Source: Clostridia bacterium (GTDB taxonomy: Bacteria; Bacillota; Clostridia; Oscillospirales; Oscillospiraceae). From it: 64,000 nucleotides of DNA. The first letter of the stretch is position 1; each line of letters starts with the position of its first letter. Shown here one piece after another: positions 45,491 through 54,873 of the stretch. The notes below the pieces were generated by a model. It was not told the origin of the DNA. It was given only the letters and a program-made list of their open reading frames with translations, and did no database searches. The position numbers and the translations under genes are program-made. The stretch lies in NCBI GenBank assembly GCA_009929315.1, contig SAAS01000006.1, positions 117,542 through 181,541 of the forward strand, in the 5' to 3' direction.

Positions 45491-45737
45491 TTAGCTTTTT
45501 CCCTTCGCCCCTGTTCCTTTCGCCATTTTTCGCATAATAAATAGCCATATCCGCGTGAAAAGGAGCTTATCCGAATCTTCATCTTTTCTGAAAGTCGCCA
45601 CTCCGAGGCTAGCTCCGATTGCTGTACTGGCATCCCCTGTTGATTTTAAATATGAGCCCGGAAACAATAGTATTTCTAGCCTTAGCATCCGCATGTACAC
45701 GCTTCGCAAGCACAGCATCGATTTTCTTGCTGAGTGA
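45491..45737 (-). pseudogene. GGDEF-domain C-terminal relic
   Basis: The minus strand reads IGASLGVATFRKDEDSDKLL and, after a frameshift near 45555, HADMAIYYAKNGERNRGEGK before a stop. These are the final strands and helix of a GGDEF domain (usual SIGVA.., ADKALY.AK..GRNR). The GGDEF motif itself is gone. It converges on the duplicated kinase tail. Confidence 0.7.
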
Positions 45738-45982
45738 ATTTCCTATGATTTCTCTATTGTACAGATAGATGACTTTGGCAATATATACTTGTCATTTAAA
45801 GTGATACATCCCGCCCAGACCTTGTTCGTTCAGCAATCTTGAAGTGCTCCTAAACAAGGTCTTTGTTTGTGGTAATCAGTAACATCAATTATCCTGGCTC
45901 TAAGCAGTATTTTCCCCTTTGGCCTGGAAATATTTCTTTTTGCTTTTTATGTCAAATAGGTTTTTCTATGCTGAATAACCAT
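45738..45982. other. Gap without a recognised gene
   Basis: No coding frame or structure that I can support, apart from the end of the PAS-GGDEF gene at its right edge. Confidence 0.3.
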
Positions 45983-46960
45983 TTAAAATACTATCCTATT
46001 CTTGCCCAGTCTTTTGGCTTCATACAAATTGACATCGGCAGCGTGCACTAGCTCATATAAGTCTTCTCCGCTGTACTTTTTTACCCCTCCGCTTATAGTT
46101 ACGGTGAATTCATCGATAAAACCATACTCTGCAATAGCTTTTCTTATTCTTTCTGCAATTATTGAAGCAACACTAAGATCAGTGTTGGGGAGAATAACCA
46201 TAAATTCTTCTCCGCCATACCTACCGGCCAAATCGGTTGCCCTAGTATTTTCCTGAATAATCTTGGCGATATCAACAAGCACTTTGTCGCCAACTACATG
46301 ACCCTTACGGTCATTTACCTTTTTGAAGTCATCTATGTCAAACATTGCTAAGGACAAGGGTTTATTCGCTCTGTTTGCCTCTGATATCTCATATTCTAAA
46401 CGTTCAAGAAGTGTCCTGTGGTTGCTTATTCTCGTTAAACCATCAATCGAAGACAACTCTGCTAAGATACCGTTTTTATATTCCAAATCCAGCTGCATTT
46501 CTTTTTTTTCTGTAATATCGAAAACAATTCCTGCCAGAAAAACCGGTTTGCCAGCTTCATCATATTGGGTTATTTTTCCCCGGTCGTAATACCATTTATA
46601 GCTTCCATCCTTGGCTTGAATTCTATATTCTGCTTCATATACACCTGATCCGCCATAAAGATGTTTGAGCATCGCGTCCATTGTGTTTTGAAAATCTTCG
46701 GGATGCAATTTGTCCGTAAAGAATTGATAAGTAACCTGCGAAGGGAGATCCTCTTCTTTATAACCTAAATTGGTGATTTTTAATGGGTTGAACGTAACAG
46801 CGTTAGTCTTAATATTCCAATACCAATGACCTAAATTGCCCGTCCACGCGTATTCCAATCTTGTATCTTGTTCCTGTTCTTTAAGCAACTGATGGTTAAG
46901 AATCTCTAGTTGCTCAACTAGCTGCAGAAGCTGCTCGTTTGAAAAACCTGAGTATTTCAC
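45983..46960 (-). CDS. PAS-GGDEF diguanylate cyclase
   Basis: A 325-residue soluble protein starting at a GTG after AGGAGG. A short helical start (QLLQLVEQLEILNHQLLKEQ) precedes a PAS_3-type domain (about 40-155, GNLGHWYWNIKTNAVTFNP; YDRGKITQYDEAGKPVFLAG) and a GGDEF domain (about 165-325) with YGGEEF to 253, I-site RATD and SSIDGLTRISNHRTL. All synthetic residues are kept. It is alone on its strand, between GGDEF debris and an empty stretch. Confidence 0.9.
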   Translation of the reverse strand: MKYSGFSNEQLLQLVEQLEILNHQLLKEQEQDTRLEYAWTGNLGHWYWNIKTNAVTFNPLKITNLGYKEEDLPSQVTYQFFTDKLHPEDFQNTMDAMLKHLYGGSGVYEAEYRIQAKDGSYKWYYDRGKITQYDEAGKPVFLAGIVFDITEKKEMQLDLEYKNGILAELSSIDGLTRISNHRTLLERLEYEISEANRANKPLSLAMFDIDDFKKVNDRKGHVVGDKVLVDIAKIIQENTRATDLAGRYGGEEFMVILPNTDLSVASIIAERIRKAIAEYGFIDEFTVTISGGVKKYSGEDLYELVHAADVNLYEAKRLGKNRIVF

Positions 46961-47615
46961 AATAACATCCTCCTAATAAAATCATTTTTTAATGTTTCGG
47001 TGCTCCCTTTTTGTTAAAGCAGACACAGAAAATAGGTGTATTCTGCATTTTTCGAGATACACTTAAACAGATGTCTTCTTTTTCATAAACAGAGTTCTTG
47101 CTATTTTATAAATTGCAGCTAACACGAAACCGAGCCCGTACAGGGTGATCGTATCCAGAAAATCGGATGGATTTAGGAAATATTATGTACTGTGCCTGAA
47201 ACGTTACTTTAGACCAGAACTACTACAGCAAAAAATGCAACTGTTAACATACTTATGAGTGCCTCATGAGATTCTTATAAAAATCTGTTCTAGAATTATT
47301 TTCTAGACTTTTTCCCTGCCCCATACAATTCTTTTGCTGACCTTCCATTTGCATTCCCGGCAAAACACTCATCACTTTTGTAACAATAAACCTCTCTTAA
47401 TATTTTTTCTTTATGTTTATTGTGTCCGTAATACCGTTACAACTCCAAACGTATTAAATCTAACATATTGGGCTTTATCAGCTAACTATATTTTCCCTTA
47501 CGGATATCATAAATTTAATCGTTCACCTTAGAAATAAATAAGTTCATATTTATTTCTCTTTAATTTTGGCTTAGTCGTGTAGTAGTCGCTGTCGACCATT
47601 TTATTTAGGTAAATT
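46961..47615. other. Gap with a minus-strand membrane-protein end
   Basis: At about 47060-47175 the minus strand reads LNPSDFLDTITLYGLGFVLA and AAIYKIARTLFMKKKTSV to a stop, a hydrophobic helix with a basic tail and no start. It is probably the tail of a lost membrane protein. The rest shows nothing. Confidence 0.35.
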
Positions 47616-50543
47616 TTAATTGCCGTTTGGATAATTCTTGCCACCTATTACTTCGTTTATAAAAAGTGATGCGATTTTAGGATCAAGTTGTGTGCCGGAA
47701 CAGCTTTTTATTTCGCTTATGGCATCTTCTTTACTCATAGCTTTTCTGTACGGCCTTTCGTTGGTTATCGCATCATAAGTGTCCGCAACAGCAATAATTC
47801 TTGCCCCCAAAGGGATAGCTTCTGCTTTTAAACCGTTTGGATAACCAGAACCATCGTATCTCTCATGGTGAGATAGAACAATATCAGAAACACCACGATA
47901 CTCGCTTGTGTTCTGAAGAATTGTTGCACCTTTTACAGGATGAAGCTTCATCATCTCACTTTCTTTAACATCCAACCTGGACGCCTTGTTTAAAACAGAT
48001 TCATCAATTCCAATTTTTCCGATATCATGAAGTATGCCTGCAACTCTAATTTTATCTATTTCCGCTTGACTCAAATACATTTTTTCTGCAATGGCTTCGC
48101 AAAGCTTACCGACACGTTGAGAGTGCTGTTCTTCTCGGTCACTTTTCGTAAATAGTGTCTCCATTATGACATCGACCATTTTACTTCTTGCACTACGATT
48201 GCTATAAAATTTACGGTTATACATATAAGATTCTGAGTCTTCAATTAGCATATCGATTGTGTCTTCTATTTTTCTTTGAATTCCATAGCCCCAAGAAACA
48301 TTAATTATACCTTCTTCAGGAGAATTCGTTTGAGCAGTAGAAGAACCCCGTTCGAGTACATCTAAATATTGCCTGATTTCGTTTTCGGTTTTACCTGATA
48401 CAATAATAGCAAACTCATCACCACCAATTCGAGCTAGTGTGTCTTTATAATTAATTATCGTACTGATCTTAATGGCAACCTCTTTTAAAGCCCGATCCCC
48501 TTCGGCGTGTCCGAATGTATCGTTGAATATTTTAAAGCCGTCGATATCACCCAATAGTATTGCAACGGGGAATTCTTCTTTCTTAACTCGTCTATTAAAC
48601 TCATCTTCAAAATATCTTCTGTTATAAAGGCTTGTAAGATGATCATGGTAAGCTAAAAATTCATTTTGCTTTGCTATCTCTTCCCTTTTGGTTACATCGA
48701 ATATTATAGAAAAGAGGACCTTCTTTTCGTTATATTCTATTGGGCAACTATAAACGTCGACGATTTTGATCTCACCATTTTTAAGACGATGTTGGAATGT
48801 AAAATATTTCTGGTCCTGATACAGTGCTTTCAAGCGTAAGGCGGCCAGCTCTTCCTTGTTTAAAGTATTTATATCTTGAGTAGTCATATTTAATAGTTCA
48901 TCCATGTCATAACCATAAAAGTTGATTGCGGCTTTATTTGCTTCGATTATCCGCCCCGATTCAGGTTCTATAAGAAGCATGACGGCCTCGTGATTATTTA
49001 TCATAGACTTTGTGTTTTTAAGTGATTTTGCAAGCTGTTCTTCGAAATTTTTTCTGTCCGATATGTCGAGTATGATTCCTTCAAGGGCTTTTATTTCGCC
49101 TTGTTCATCATAAACGCCTTCGCCCATCTCAAGAACCCATTTGCGCTCGCCCGTAAACGTTGTGATTTCATATTCACACTTATAGGGAAGTTTTGCAGAG
49201 ATAGTTCGTGACCATTCATCAATTAGTAGCTTCCGATGCTCTGGTAATATTATGTCGTTGAATGCCAAATCTCTGTTGTTGATAAAAGACTCAGGTAAAT
49301 AGCCAGTCAGATTATAACAACCGTCTGAAACAATCAACATCGTTCCATCGCGGTCATATTTACATCTGTAAGCCAAACCAGGCAAATGGGATAGAAGGAG
49401 TGCATAATTTCGGTTATGTTCTTTTATATTCTTTTCCATTTCCTTGCGTGCAGTGATATCCTCAAGTAGACACGAGTGCAAAGAATTGTTATTTGGAAGG
49501 CCTAATAAAGGAGCAACTTTCATATTGGTCCACACAATTGATCCATCAGGCCGTATAAAACGTTTCTCAATCGAGTATCCGGCTATTTCACCCTTTTTAA
49601 ATTTCTCAAATTCATCGAGATCGGCCTGAAGATCGTCAGGATGAGTGATTTCTGTCCAGGCTAATTGTTCGAATTCGCTGGCTGTCCTGCCAAGGATATG
49701 TTTACACATCGGATTAATGCTTTCTTTTCCTAAATCCGACTGCGATGCAAAACTTTTGTTATTTACAATTGCTATTCCTATCGGTGCATTATCGAATACA
49801 CTACGGTACAAGGCTTCATTAAAAGCTATTTTTTTTACAAGCTTTCTTATGCTAATATTTTGAATCCAAATATTTAACACAGATACAAAGAGGATCAAAA
49901 TAAAGAAAACAATTACGAAATCGGGGATCATTTGTTTCCATAGATTTGCTTTCCACTCAGAAGCAGAATAGTCCAAACCAAGCACTGCTATTGTTTTGCC
50001 ACTTGTTGGATCCTTTATTGCCACCAACGCACTAATCCATGTTCCCCAACGATCAGTTGTCGGCTTGGTGAGCATAGTCTTTCCTGAACGGAATGCATCC
50101 CAAAGTTCTTCATCCGCTTCATGATAAACCTGTCCGGGAGGCGAGTAATCGGGAGACTCCGGAGATTCGGAATCCACAAGAAAAATAATTTTGCCAGCGC
50201 TTTCCTTCATAAGGTAAGCGAAGCGATACGGATTTGTAGCCCCTACAAGGCGTGTCAGACTATGCTTAATTATAATATATTCGAGTTTTTCACAATCTCC
50301 GGGGTCGCCTGAAAGTTTTACAATATGCTCTATAGGTAGAAGAGCTTCTACAGATTGAGCCAACTGAATTGCATCAGATGATGCTGAATTCTGGTATCTA
50401 TTCCAGGCATAGTTTAAATAAAGACCGCATATCAGCAATACGATCAGGCTACATATTATTAAGTCATATTTATGTTTCGACATGATTTTCGATGAAGTTA
50501 AAATCTTATTCTTTTTTTCTTTTAAACTGATATTGCGCATCAT
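47616..50543 (-). CDS. Membrane multi-PAS GGDEF-HD-GYP protein
   Basis: A 975-residue protein; the start at 50543 (ATGATG) follows GGGAG, while an ATG 13 codons earlier has no site. Two membrane helices (about 24-44 and 217-239) enclose an outer sensor of about 170 residues (LPIEHIVKLSGDPGDCEKLE). Three PAS domains (about 250-390, 392-520, 525-650), GGDEF (IGGDEF to 711; I-site degenerate, NYKD) and HD-GYP (H839-D840, HHERYDGSGYPNGL) follow. It should sense an outside or membrane signal and set cyclic-di-GMP in either direction. The output half is closely related to the proteins at 16824, 31792 and 34799. Confidence 0.92.
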   Translation of the reverse strand: MMRNISLKEKKNKILTSSKIMSKHKYDLIICSLIVLLICGLYLNYAWNRYQNSASSDAIQLAQSVEALLPIEHIVKLSGDPGDCEKLEYIIIKHSLTRLVGATNPYRFAYLMKESAGKIIFLVDSESPESPDYSPPGQVYHEADEELWDAFRSGKTMLTKPTTDRWGTWISALVAIKDPTSGKTIAVLGLDYSASEWKANLWKQMIPDFVIVFFILILFVSVLNIWIQNISIRKLVKKIAFNEALYRSVFDNAPIGIAIVNNKSFASQSDLGKESINPMCKHILGRTASEFEQLAWTEITHPDDLQADLDEFEKFKKGEIAGYSIEKRFIRPDGSIVWTNMKVAPLLGLPNNNSLHSCLLEDITARKEMEKNIKEHNRNYALLLSHLPGLAYRCKYDRDGTMLIVSDGCYNLTGYLPESFINNRDLAFNDIILPEHRKLLIDEWSRTISAKLPYKCEYEITTFTGERKWVLEMGEGVYDEQGEIKALEGIILDISDRKNFEEQLAKSLKNTKSMINNHEAVMLLIEPESGRIIEANKAAINFYGYDMDELLNMTTQDINTLNKEELAALRLKALYQDQKYFTFQHRLKNGEIKIVDVYSCPIEYNEKKVLFSIIFDVTKREEIAKQNEFLAYHDHLTSLYNRRYFEDEFNRRVKKEEFPVAILLGDIDGFKIFNDTFGHAEGDRALKEVAIKISTIINYKDTLARIGGDEFAIIVSGKTENEIRQYLDVLERGSSTAQTNSPEEGIINVSWGYGIQRKIEDTIDMLIEDSESYMYNRKFYSNRSARSKMVDVIMETLFTKSDREEQHSQRVGKLCEAIAEKMYLSQAEIDKIRVAGILHDIGKIGIDESVLNKASRLDVKESEMMKLHPVKGATILQNTSEYRGVSDIVLSHHERYDGSGYPNGLKAEAIPLGARIIAVADTYDAITNERPYRKAMSKEDAISEIKSCSGTQLDPKIASLFINEVIGGKNYPNGN

Positions 50544-51295
50544 CAAGATTTCTCCCGTCTCAAACCAAAATACACTCCTCACAAACTATCATAAAAATCA
50601 TTCATTCTTAAGTCGATTCTTCTGGCATGGCACCTGAAACAAATGTGCCATAGATCCATTCTGGTTGTTCTTCAGTGAAATCAAAATTTACAAACTGGCT
50701 TTGTAGCAACAGTTTTAAATGTTTTATACAAACAACAATTAGGCACTATCCTACATTTTAGTCAATTATACCTTGAACTTTAACATTCAGTCAATTTAAT
50801 TATATCATTTGTGCTATACAATTACTTTTTACTTGAGATTATTAAAAGGGATCTACAATTGAATATTTATCGGCTTGTTCATCGTCTCTGTTGTGTCGCC
50901 TATGTTGAAAGTGTCAAAGGTAAGCAATAATTTCAGTTTAAAAAATCTAGTCATATTAATTGCCATTTGCGATTTAGATAAGATTTAATTGTCACTTGTA
51001 TTTTTCACGTATATTAGAATATAATTCTTATGCTTTTAATAGAGACTCAGATTAAAAATAACCGTCTTAATAAAACTATAACACTATGTCGAGTTGTAAC
51101 AAAAACAATAACCTAGAAAAGATATATATAGAAGCGGATAGTATGGTAAGGCTTATAAAATGATATGATGATCACCTGCCCCGTTAGCTTATTGAGAGGG
51201 CCGCCGTTTTTATAATAAATTGACCATCAAATTTCAATCCAGTTTGGAGATCAATGTTTATATGTAGTTTGTTTATAAAATATACAATTTGCAGA
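50544..51295. other. Gap with a minus-strand gene end
   Basis: At about 50608-50700 the minus strand reads VNFDFTEEQPEWIYGTFVSG then AMPEEST and a stop: coding in look, no start, family unknown. Beyond it the DNA is AT-rich and without a recognisable gene up to the conserved leader. Confidence 0.3.
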
Positions 51296-51400
51296 ATTAG
51301 CCATAAACTCTTTTATTTAGTGGCTAATTGCTATATGCTGTAACTGTAACTTCGGTTATTCTGGTAATCTCAGTATTGTCCAGAACATTAAAAAATAAGA
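51296..51400 (+). promoter_or_regulatory. Conserved leader element upstream of the membrane GGDEF gene
   Basis: ATTAGCCA (51296-51303) and TGGCTAAT (51321-51328) form a hairpin with the loop text CTCTTTTATTT; then TTCGGTTAT-N3-GGTAATCTC and TTGTCCA follow. The whole block parallels 34658-34775. The stem sequence differs but pairing is kept. The coding start is about 90 bases downstream. Confidence 0.5.
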
Positions 51401-51488
51401 GCAAGTAATCTTGGAAAACAATTAAAATACCTATTCTGTTAACTTGGGATTTTTGTTTATTAAAATACGATAGTTAGGATGTAGATCA

Positions 51489-53093
51489 ATGGAACGAATT
51501 GTTTTAATTGCCGCGAACTTTGTTGCCTACCTGCTTTTTATTTATAAGTGCTTCACTTTAATTGAAGGTATGCTGCACGGTAAACAATTCGGTCTGCTGT
51601 TTCGGCTGTTAATAGGTATAATTAACGCCTGCCTGATGGTGGAGATGGCCCTGAGCATACCGATAAATGTATCCTATTTTATAACCATTTTGGTGTTATA
51701 CGGCGAGCTGCTCATAATTTTCAGAAAATCGCTGAAGGATACGCTGTTTGTGTCCGTCGCGGTCATGATGAATATCATGTGCCTGCGGGGAATGGTTATA
51801 GCACTGTTTGCCCTGGCAACGCGCGGAACACTCTATTCGGTGTGTAGCAATGTGGTTCTTTTTCTTGCCGCGCTTCTTGTTTCAAACCTGCTCGAGTGGC
51901 TGGCGATATATGCAATATTATATTTTGTCCGCATGGAAAACCTTCGCTTTTCAATGCAGGACAAAACTCAATCCTGGTACATAATAATTTGGGCTTCTCT
52001 GTGTGTTTTGTTCATGTTCAGAAGCTCGGTGGTTTATGTCAGAGATTACAGTATCCCGAATATGTTTTTGGACCATTTAAGCTACTGCTTTATGCTGCTT
52101 CTAAGCTTCTATTATTTGCTTGTTTATACCTTCAAATTAAACAAGGTTGCTAAGATACGAGAGGCCAACAAAAACCTGTCCAAGGCCTTGGGAAACCAGC
52201 TTGCACTGCAAAGCGCGCTGATGCGTGACGCAATTTTTTCTACACAGGCAAATTTGACTCAAAACAAGATTATTCGAGGGCTGGACTTTTACGATGAGTA
52301 CATTGAACAAACAAACTTTAACTATGATGCATGGTTTGAACACGCCAGCTCAAACGTTCAGCCGGAGTATTACGAAATCTATTGGAAGTCCCTTAATCGT
52401 CAAACTTTGATTGACAATTTTAATCGCGGTATTGAGCCAAAGCCCTTCGAATATAAGCGTAATGACAGCAGCAAATGGATTCGGCTCGTTCTTCGAATGT
52501 TCAAAGATGTTGAAACTGGTGATATTTATGTGTTCGGTTACGGGTTTGATATTGAAAATGAGGTTCGGGACAGGCAGGCGCTGCTGCACAGAGCCGAAAC
52601 CGACCTTTTCACGGGACTTTACAATAAAACAACTACAGAAACCTTGATTGGGCAAGCAATCGCAAAGGGCATAGGAATTCTGTTTCTAATTGATATCGAC
52701 GAATTTAAGGGAATAAATGACAGGTTTGGGCATGAAGCCGGCGATTACGGTTTGAAACATTTTTCAGAAATACTTTCAAGCGTTTTCAGCAAAAGCGATA
52801 TTGTAGGGCGAGTCGGCGGCGACGAGTTTATGATTTTCGTAAAGGATACATCGCTCGTTTCAAGCGCAAAGGACAGGGCAAACGAAATTTTGACACGGCT
52901 GAGGAGTGGCTTTGACTATGACAAAATGCGATTGATTATAACGGCAAGTATCGGGATTGCAATCATTGATGAAGATAATTGTACTTTTTCCGAAGCGTAC
53001 AATCAGGCAGATAGTGCGCTGTATGAGGCAAAAATTAATGGGAGAAACCGTTTTGTAATATATGCAGACGACGAAAAAAATTCAGACCGCTAA
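51489..53093 (+). CDS. Seven-helix membrane protein with PAS-like domain and GGDEF
   Basis: A 534-residue protein. About seven membrane helices (residues 4-220) form an integral sensor; a PAS-like unit (about 240-365, MRDAIFSTQANLTQNKIIRG, VFGYGFDIENEVRDRQALL) is almost a copy of the second PAS unit of the 888-residue protein at 16824; GGDEF (about 370-525) has LFTGLYNKTTTETL and VGGDEF to 447. There is no I-site (SKSD), so product inhibition is not expected. The ribosome site is weak (AGGATG). Its upstream region shares an unusual block with the gene at 34799. Confidence 0.88.
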   Translation: MERIVLIAANFVAYLLFIYKCFTLIEGMLHGKQFGLLFRLLIGIINACLMVEMALSIPINVSYFITILVLYGELLIIFRKSLKDTLFVSVAVMMNIMCLRGMVIALFALATRGTLYSVCSNVVLFLAALLVSNLLEWLAIYAILYFVRMENLRFSMQDKTQSWYIIIWASLCVLFMFRSSVVYVRDYSIPNMFLDHLSYCFMLLLSFYYLLVYTFKLNKVAKIREANKNLSKALGNQLALQSALMRDAIFSTQANLTQNKIIRGLDFYDEYIEQTNFNYDAWFEHASSNVQPEYYEIYWKSLNRQTLIDNFNRGIEPKPFEYKRNDSSKWIRLVLRMFKDVETGDIYVFGYGFDIENEVRDRQALLHRAETDLFTGLYNKTTTETLIGQAIAKGIGILFLIDIDEFKGINDRFGHEAGDYGLKHFSEILSSVFSKSDIVGRVGGDEFMIFVKDTSLVSSAKDRANEILTRLRSGFDYDKMRLIITASIGIAIIDEDNCTFSEAYNQADSALYEAKINGRNRFVIYADDEKNSDR

Positions 53094-53698
53094 TTATTTA
53101 GATGTAGTGATTTTTTTAGCAAATTTGCTTAAACGCAATGCTTTTTTACTACGGTTGAGGCAAGTATATATAACAAAGTCATACAACCATTATGGATTAT
53201 TACCTCTGAAGGGAATCCAGCGAACTGGGTTTCACAAATTTCCTCCAGTGTTGCGAGCAGTTCGTTTAAGCTGTTCTTTATCTTATTCAAAACCTCCATT
53301 CTCGAATTGTTTATAATCAACAACAAATTGCGAAGCAAGCGGCTTTTTTGAATGCAAAGCGCCTTTGAGCATCTGCAAATACCTCGAAGGTATAAATATC
53401 AGTCACCGAACGGCGTTTATAAGTTGCGTAAGACAATAGTTGGCAGCTTCCTCCCTCACGAAAAAACAAAGTTGATGCGCTGACCTTGTTAGTCAAACGT
53501 AAGCCTCTTGGCAGAGATTACAGTGGAAATACAGGTATTTGAGGCCTGCAAGCTGAAGCACCGCAGCTTCACGGTTTTTTAATGCCACAAAAGCTGAAAT
53601 TACCAGACTGCTTGAAGAAACTGAGGTCGTGAATTAATTGGTTAAAGCAGCTGTCAAGGTAAATGCCTTAACAGTATAGTTGCAAGATTGGAGTTTGA
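53094..53698. other. Decayed stretch
   Basis: No intact gene. A short minus-strand frame at 53129-53338 has no family pattern. A hairpin is at 53554. The right end runs into a serine-recombinase relic. Confidence 0.3.
53554..53580 (+). terminator. Short terminator-like hairpin
   Basis: TGAAGC (53554-53559) pairs with GCTTCA (53566-53571) and is followed by CGGTTTTTT. The stem is only six bases, and no intact gene ends before it. Confidence 0.45.
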
Positions 53699-53893
53699 AA
53701 AATTTCGACAGTCTTAATAAGCGCCCGAAACTTAAGCGGCTTGCTAGAAAAGCTGAGCCCCGAGCGGACTTTGCGCCATCATCAGTATGAGACCATGTCA
53801 ATATTCATCCGAACGCTGAAGAAGAATCCGCTGGTACTCCAAAATTGGGGTGACATCATCTGGACGGTAATAGTGGAGAAGGGCATCGTATAA
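53699..53893 (+). pseudogene. Serine recombinase C-terminal relic 1
   Basis: An open stretch of 64 codons ends LLEKLSPERTLRHHQYETM, SIFIRTLKKNPLVLQNWGD and TVIVEKGIV before a stop. It matches the extreme C-terminus of large serine recombinases, which normally continue with HRDG and a strand-turn-strand. The catalytic and zinc domains are missing. A paralogous relic lies at 54468. Confidence 0.6.
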
Positions 53894-54204
53894 AGAAGGT
53901 ATAATCACTTTCGTATTTTACAAAGGAATACACATCATCGTCGGAGTTGAGTAGACTCCGGCTTTTACCATATGGAGATTTGTTTATAATTTAGGTAAAA
54001 ACACATCTTATGGATTATTGTAAAATAACTTAAAACTTTTACTAAATCGAGCTAATTGAATTATTACAGACAAGATATGACAAAGTTTTTGATATCACCT
54101 GTGATATATGTAGATTGCAGGACATTTGTGTTCTAGTAACATATAAAATGGGGAAAAAGTTATATAATACAATGTTCTAGTACTATACTAAGGATGTTGG
54201 AACC

Positions 54205-54420
54205 ATGAAGAAAATTAAACTTTGGATGCTTGCAGCAAAAATCGAATGGCATTGGTGGTTCATTTTGCTTGTTAGGCAAAAAGGCAATTCCTTGCTAGGC
54301 AAAGGAGTGCCGATGACATCTCAAAAACTTTATTACCTCAACCGAAATCTTTCAACGCATAGCACTAAGGCAATTAAAGCTCAATCGGCTTACAGTCTTT
54401 TAGCAAAATCAGTAAGGTAG
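54205..54420 (+). CDS. Small conserved protein with IEWHWWFI motif
   Basis: A 71-residue basic protein (MLAAKIEWHWWFILLVRQKG, then LLGKGVPMTSQKLYYLNRNL). Function unknown. The case for a real gene is the decayed paralogue at 42365, which keeps the same motif at the same place, plus a good terminator 22 bases after the stop. The weak AAGGATG ribosome site is a caution. It lies between two serine-recombinase relics, so it may belong to a mobile-element module. Confidence 0.7.
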   Translation: MKKIKLWMLAAKIEWHWWFILLVRQKGNSLLGKGVPMTSQKLYYLNRNLSTHSTKAIKAQSAYSLLAKSVR

Positions 54421-54441
54421 TAAATGAACATATATTTTATG

Positions 54442-54463
54442 GGGCTCGATAGAGCCCTTTTTT
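54442..54463 (+). terminator. Terminator after the small IEWHWWFI gene
   Basis: GGGCTC (54442-54447), loop GATA, GAGCCC (54452-54457), then TTTTTT. A compact intrinsic terminator. Confidence 0.85.
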
Positions 54464-54467
54464 CATT

Positions 54468-54638
54468 GGGACGCTGAAGAAACAGTTAATAGTCCTTGAG
54501 GATTGGGACGACCCCATCTAGACGGTCATGGTGGAGAAGGGTATCGTTCACAGGGACGGAAGTGCCATATGCGTGTTTTGAAATAGAACTGAAATCACTA
54601 TGCAAATTAGGATAAAGACAGAAGCCTCGCCGCCGTAA
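54468..54638 (+). pseudogene. Serine recombinase C-terminal relic 2
   Basis: One frame reads GTLKKQLIVLEDWDDPI, a stop, TVMVEKGIVHRDGSAICVF, a second stop, then NRTEITMQIRIKTEASPP. It parallels relic 1 (LKKNPLVLQNWGDIIWTVIVEKGIV) and extends further into HRDG...F.NRTEI, the usual end of large serine recombinases. Two in-frame stops show decay. Confidence 0.65.
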
Positions 54639-54873
54639 TGGTAGCGAGACTTGTTGCATTATTTGCGCTATATTACTTACTAATACTGTAATTTATGATA
54701 CGTCATACTTTATGTTCTCGTTGCTGATCGGAACACATGAAATAGGTGTTATATCCGTCTTGTTTGTATCACGGGCAAATTCACATTTGAAACTTGTGCA
54801 ATAGCAAATTTATATAATAAAAATGTCTTGAGAACAAGCATTGTTTCAATAGATAACAATCTTGCAATCGTAG
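54639..54873. other. Gap without a recognised gene
   Basis: AT-rich; no frame or structure I can support. It lies at the 3' end of the third LysR gene. Confidence 0.3.

Noticed and set aside
53129..53338. A 69-codon minus-strand frame
   Set aside because: No start signal or family pattern, and it lies in a stretch of recombinase debris.
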